The translations under genes were made by a program, and so were the position numbers. From Branchiostoma floridae (lineage: Eukaryota; Chordata; Leptocardii; Amphioxiformes; Branchiostomatidae): a DNA stretch of 64,000 nucleotides. Below, in pieces: positions 63,939 to 64,000 of the stretch. The stretch spans positions 4,591,803 through 4,655,802 of the forward strand of contig NC_049990.1 in NCBI RefSeq assembly GCF_000003815.2, written 5' to 3'. Position 1 is the first letter of the stretch. Each line of letters starts with the position of its first letter. A model generated the notes under the pieces. That model did no database searches. It saw only the letters and a list, made by a program, of their open reading frames with translations, and had not been told where the DNA came from.

Positions 63939-64000
63939 GTTTTGATAAAGGATCTGCCTGGAGATTATTTGTGTATTCTTGTCCACTTCAAGGAGAGAGT

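Overview
This window looks like a piece of an animal nuclear genome, most likely a cephalochordate (Branchiostoma-type amphioxus). That is an inference. It rests on one FAM124-family exon with spliced-gene structure, intron-bearing tRNA genes, and a very dense load of short terminal-inverted-repeat (TIR) elements, tRNA-derived SINEs, LINE tails and mid-length tandem arrays. There are no bacterial-style operons. Two 100-N runs mark assembly gaps.

The only protein-coding sequence I recognise with confidence is at the left edge: a large minus-strand exon (1-890) of a FAM124A/B-like gene, open through the window edge. Its upstream exons should lie to the right. A minus-strand ATG exon at 10866-11065 with a good splice donor is a candidate, but its phase does not join directly to the recognised exon. 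Two weak plus-strand exon candidates sit at 12.5 and 13.3 kb.

Two tRNA-Lys(TTT) genes lie at 15.6 and 17.5 kb on the plus strand, 1.7 kb apart. Their exons are nearly identical, and each has a different intron (14 and 25 nt) at the canonical 37/38 position.

The rest is non-coding and repeat-rich. Mobile DNA includes: a Harbinger-like element present twice (46.6 and 58.6 kb) with TAA/TTA target duplications; a TTAA insertion inside the second copy, for which the first copy supplies the empty site; a TAGCCTGG-ended family with 9-bp target duplications (one exact pair), one copy of which hosts the first Harbinger copy and another of which hosts a pogo-like MITE; several families whose ends share CTCCAAGCAGA; two tRNA-derived SINE families; LINE 3' fragments; and a Penelope-like remnant with a hammerhead-like core.

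Tandem arrays with units of about 100-345 bp recur at 1.7, 4.7, 9, 22.5-24.8, 30.5, 31.9, 37.4, 38.2, 39.7, 43.3, 50.4, 51.8, 57.9, 60.4 and 62.8 kb. I found no gene cluster that forms a new pathway or defence system. The most informative material is the nested-transposon record and the intron-containing tRNA pair. Similarity and target-site calls were made by eye.
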